From Nymphaea colorata (Eukaryota > Streptophyta > Magnoliopsida > Nymphaeales > Nymphaeaceae): a DNA stretch of 64,000 nucleotides. The stretch is from contig NC_045149.1 in the NCBI RefSeq assembly GCF_008831285.2, positions 3,897,500 to 3,961,499 of the forward strand. The letters run 5' to 3'. The position numbers were made by a program, and so were the translations under genes. The notes under the pieces are model-generated. The model made no database searches. It was not told where the DNA came from and was given only the letters and a program-made list of their open reading frames with translations. This document shows, piece after piece, positions 61,673-64,000 of the stretch (positions are counted from its first letter, which is position 1; the number at the start of each line of letters is the position of its first letter).

Positions 61673-62876
61673 ATGGACAGAGCTAGTGGCAGTAGCAGTG
61701 GCACTAAAAACAAACATCCTGGATGGGGATACGATAGGAAATTCACCCAATTACAACAGAGTTATGAAGAGGTCATGCACATGTTGATCGAAAGAGGTAC
61801 TCTATTTCTCCCAAAAGTCTCCAATCCCCCACCGATAATGGGGAAAACGAAGAGCAATTTTACAAATTTCATCGTGCTCCAGGACACGACACAGAAGACT
61901 TCCTTGTACTTAAAAATATTGTGCAAGATGCAGTTGATAAAGAAATAATCAAAGAGGTCAGCGAACAACCAGACATTCTCAAAAACCCTTTTCCTAAACA
62001 TGGGAAAAAAATAGTTTCGATGGTCAGATTTTCAACAGGTCATCAAATTATGGAGACAAACAAAAGAGATACAACATCCATGGATTTCTTTGGATTACTT
62101 TTCAAACATGATAAAGGATCCATCAATGAACAAACCGGACTGGTTAAACAAGACGATCTGACAGAGATTGATCAGAAGTCGCAAGTGTGCAACCTTGAAC
62201 CCATGGAATACATTTTCAAGGAATTAGACCCCTTACCCGAAGTCAGGAAGGGGGGATTTAGCCCTAACCAAGGAAATGGATGGGCATTTGAATTATGTGA
62301 AAATGGTCCGATCATGTTCTCTGATAAAGATCTACCAATTGGAGGTGCATCGCATAATGATGCCTTGCACATAGTGGTAGAAACAAGGGCGCCAGAGTTT
62401 CTCATGTTTTAATTGATCGTGGAGCAAGCCTGAACATCTGTCCACAACAAACAGCTCGTGAGTTAAGCATAAGACAGGCTGACTATACACCGTCATCGAT
62501 TTTCATCCATGGATATGACAGAACAGGACAACCATGCCTAGGATGTATATGTCTAGCTCTGAATATCTCTGAGACGTATCATCGGGTTTTATTTCATGTG
62601 GTGGATATAGAACCGTCATTCAACCTATTGCTTGGCAGACCGTGGATCCATGCTACCATTGCAGTTCCTTCTACTCTACATCAGTGCATCAAATGGACTC
62701 ACAACAAGAATACTATAACCATCTATGTAGAGGATAGGCAGAGTCGGCTTGTGCACCCAATGATTCTGGTACCAACATATACAATTGAGGTACCCAGTAT
62801 TCGAGTCTGCAAAGAGGAAGAAATATCTCAAAGTCTTAGCAGATTGGCCATTCAGAAACCAAAGAAACAGATGTGA
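61673..62876 (+). pseudogene. Element H Gag C terminus and protease, broken
   Basis: YDRKFTQLQQSYEEVM begins a conserved Tat/Ogre segment. It is followed after a frame change near 61850 by KFHRAPGHDTEDF, a knuckle-like motif with the usual Cys as Phe. The frame 61921-62412 links to the protease: GARVSHVLIDRGASLNIC (about 62388-62440, in another frame than the upstream ORF) and LLLGRPWIH near 62625. The catalytic Asp is present, with Arg after it where Ser, Thr, Asn or Gly is usual. It ends at TGA 62874-62876. Confidence 0.7.
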
Positions 62877-63164
62877 GTGAAAAATGGTACCAAACCTGAA
62901 ACAAGTTACAAAAGTCATCCGTTATTCAAGAAATTCTGCAAGAATGAGAAAAGATTGGATTTACTCATACGTCATGACTACCAGTCGTTTACTGGCCTTG
63001 GCAAACATGAAAATGGAATCTTGAAACCAATTACCTTGACAGGACAACGAGACACTCAAGCCTTAGGATGCCAAAGCTATGAAAAAGTGGATGCCGAGGA
63101 AGAATTCAAGCCAATACCTTTTGTCAAGAGCAATACCATAGGCAGATGTTTACCATCAATCTGA
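62877..63164 (+). pseudogene. Element H G-patch-like segment after protease
   Basis: The protease frame continues past TGA 62874-62876 without a shift and stays open to 63164. It contains FTGLGKHENGILKPI, a GLG...G...P-I pattern like the G-patch seen after protease in Ogre-type elements. A nonsense change separates it from protease here. Confidence 0.45.
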
Positions 63165-63333
63165 ATCAATAAATTCGCTATTATTTTGTCATCTACTCAT
63201 CATTTTGTCATCATTGTACTCCAAATAGACCAAGTGTCTTCATTTTGTAATACCTTCAAAGATGCAATGGCATATGCAATTTACTTCCATGTATAATGTC
63301 TCAAATCTCATCTAACTTCTTTATAATCTTTAG
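63165..63333 (+). other. Intron-like spacer between protease and RT
   Basis: A T-rich spacer with TTTTGTCATC twice (near 63186 and 63203). It ends CTAAC (63312-63316), TTCTTTATAATCTTTAG (63333). Ogre elements are known for an intron between protease and RT, and the position fits. Confidence 0.55.
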
Positions 63334-63334
63334 G

Positions 63335-64000
63335 ATGACATCTGAGGATCAAACAACAAAAGCCTTTAAAGAGGTAAATCCAGAATTCACTAAGACAGAG
63401 TGTCCAGAGTTCATCCAAATAAGAAAGCAAGATCAACCATCATCTTTGATTAGTGATCCAATTGAGGAAATTAATATTGGCACGAAAGAGAACTCAAAGA
63501 TTTTACAAATCGGAACAAGTCTTTCAGCAAGTGAAAGAAAAGAGTTGTTAGACTTCCTCGAAGAGCATCAAGAAGCCTTTGCATGGACTTATGAGGACAT
63601 GCCAGGACTCGATACAAAATTAGTCGAGCATCGACTACCATTGAAACCAGAATGCAAGCCAATCAAACAAAAGTTGAGAAAACTAGACCCTCATCTTTAG
63701 GGGCAAGTTAAGGAAGGCCTAGAAGACCTACTAAAGGCAGGGTTCATTCGAGCAATCGACTATCCTGAATGGTTAGCAAACATTGTGGTAGTCCCAAAGA
63801 AAAATGGGAAAATTCGACTCTGCATTGATTTCAGACATTTGAATAAAGCCACACCAAAGGATGTTTATCCACTTCCAAACATCGACTTGTTGGTAGATAG
63901 TACTGCAGGCCATGCTATGTTCTCCTTTATGGATGGATATTCTGGCTATAACCAAATTAAACTGGCTGCTCAAGATCAAGCCAAAACATCGTTTACAACG
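63335..64000 (+). pseudogene. Element H reverse transcriptase, partial at window end
   Basis: The ATG at 63335 (MTSEDQ) follows the acceptor-like AG by one base. The frame has the Tat-type lead-in (FAWTYEDMPGLD, EHRLPLKPECKPIKQK), an in-frame TAG at 63698-63700, then RT motifs: FIRAIDYPEWLANIVVVPKK, LCIDFRHLNKATPKD and FSFMDGYSGYNQIKL with the first catalytic Asp. It runs off the window before the YxDD motif. Wording is of the Tat/Ogre branch, which lacks chromodomains. Confidence 0.85.

Noticed and set aside
54696-64000. Endogenous pararetrovirus considered for the right-hand element
   Set aside because: A long LTR, a TGGCAC-type PBS, Tat-type Gag and RT wording and no movement or coat protein motifs fit a gypsy retrotransposon.
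1-64000. CRISPR arrays, rRNA or tRNA genes, bacterial operons
   Set aside because: No array-like spaced repeats and no rRNA or tRNA gene folds were seen. The only tRNA-like matches are retrotransposon primer-binding sites.

Overview
This window is a nested stack of plant LTR retrotransposons. I see no intact host gene. The evidence for a flowering-plant nuclear genome is initiator-tRNA-Met primer-binding sites, Ty3/gypsy chromovirus polyproteins, a Tat/Ogre-type gypsy element, an L1-type ORF1 relic and a plant mobile domain ORF. The species cannot be named from the sequence. Base composition changes near 53.06 kb: the left part is GC-balanced to GC-rich chromovirus DNA and the right part is AT-rich.

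Layout, with letters used throughout. A (1-7611, +): a long-LTR element with no recognisable pol, LARD-like, whose 5' LTR is cut by the window edge. F (7612-about 12283, -): a relic chromovirus LTR that carries a non-autonomous hAT-like insertion (8227-9739) containing an F-box-like exon. E (12346-23067, -): an old, decayed chromovirus with 2.5-2.9 kb LTRs. G (about 23107-24347, -): a short relic LTR. D (about 24348-29786, +): a decayed Galadriel-like chromovirus. C (29787-53058, -): a chromovirus with a broken gag-pol, inserted in the 3' LTR of D. B (30062-43133, -): a young, nearly intact chromovirus inserted in the 3' LTR of C, with 3.82 kb LTRs, an exact 5-bp target duplication and an open gag-pol of about 1680 codons. 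After an abrupt truncation of C come about 1 kb of unassigned DNA, an L1 ORF1-like relic (54.07-54.66 kb), and H (54696 to beyond 64000, +), an Ogre/Tat-type element with a 3.77 kb LTR.

How the parts work together. B, C and E share one plan: tRNA-Met PBS, structured leader, Gag with CCHC knuckle, protease, RT, RNase H, integrase and a chromodomain-like C terminus, then a polypurine tract and LTR. The reading frame does not stop at the polypurine tract. It runs through it and about 290 nt into U3, adding a basic tail that the relic LTRs F and G also seem to keep. The same LTRs carry a GC-rich double hairpin just upstream of the TATA box and candidate intron signals in U5.

H places a plant mobile domain ORF between the PBS and gag. 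Each of its three ORF groups (mobile domain, gag, RT) is preceded by a CTAAC-pyrimidine-AG module like a splice acceptor, and the LTR holds a matching donor-like site. This looks like a splice-programmed retrotransposon.

Limits: LTR limits of B, C, E and the 5' LTR of H are read directly from TG/CA ends, PBS, PPT or TSDs. The 3' LTR start of A and the outer limits of D, F and G are estimates. Clade names, splicing and RNA structures are inferences from motifs read by eye.
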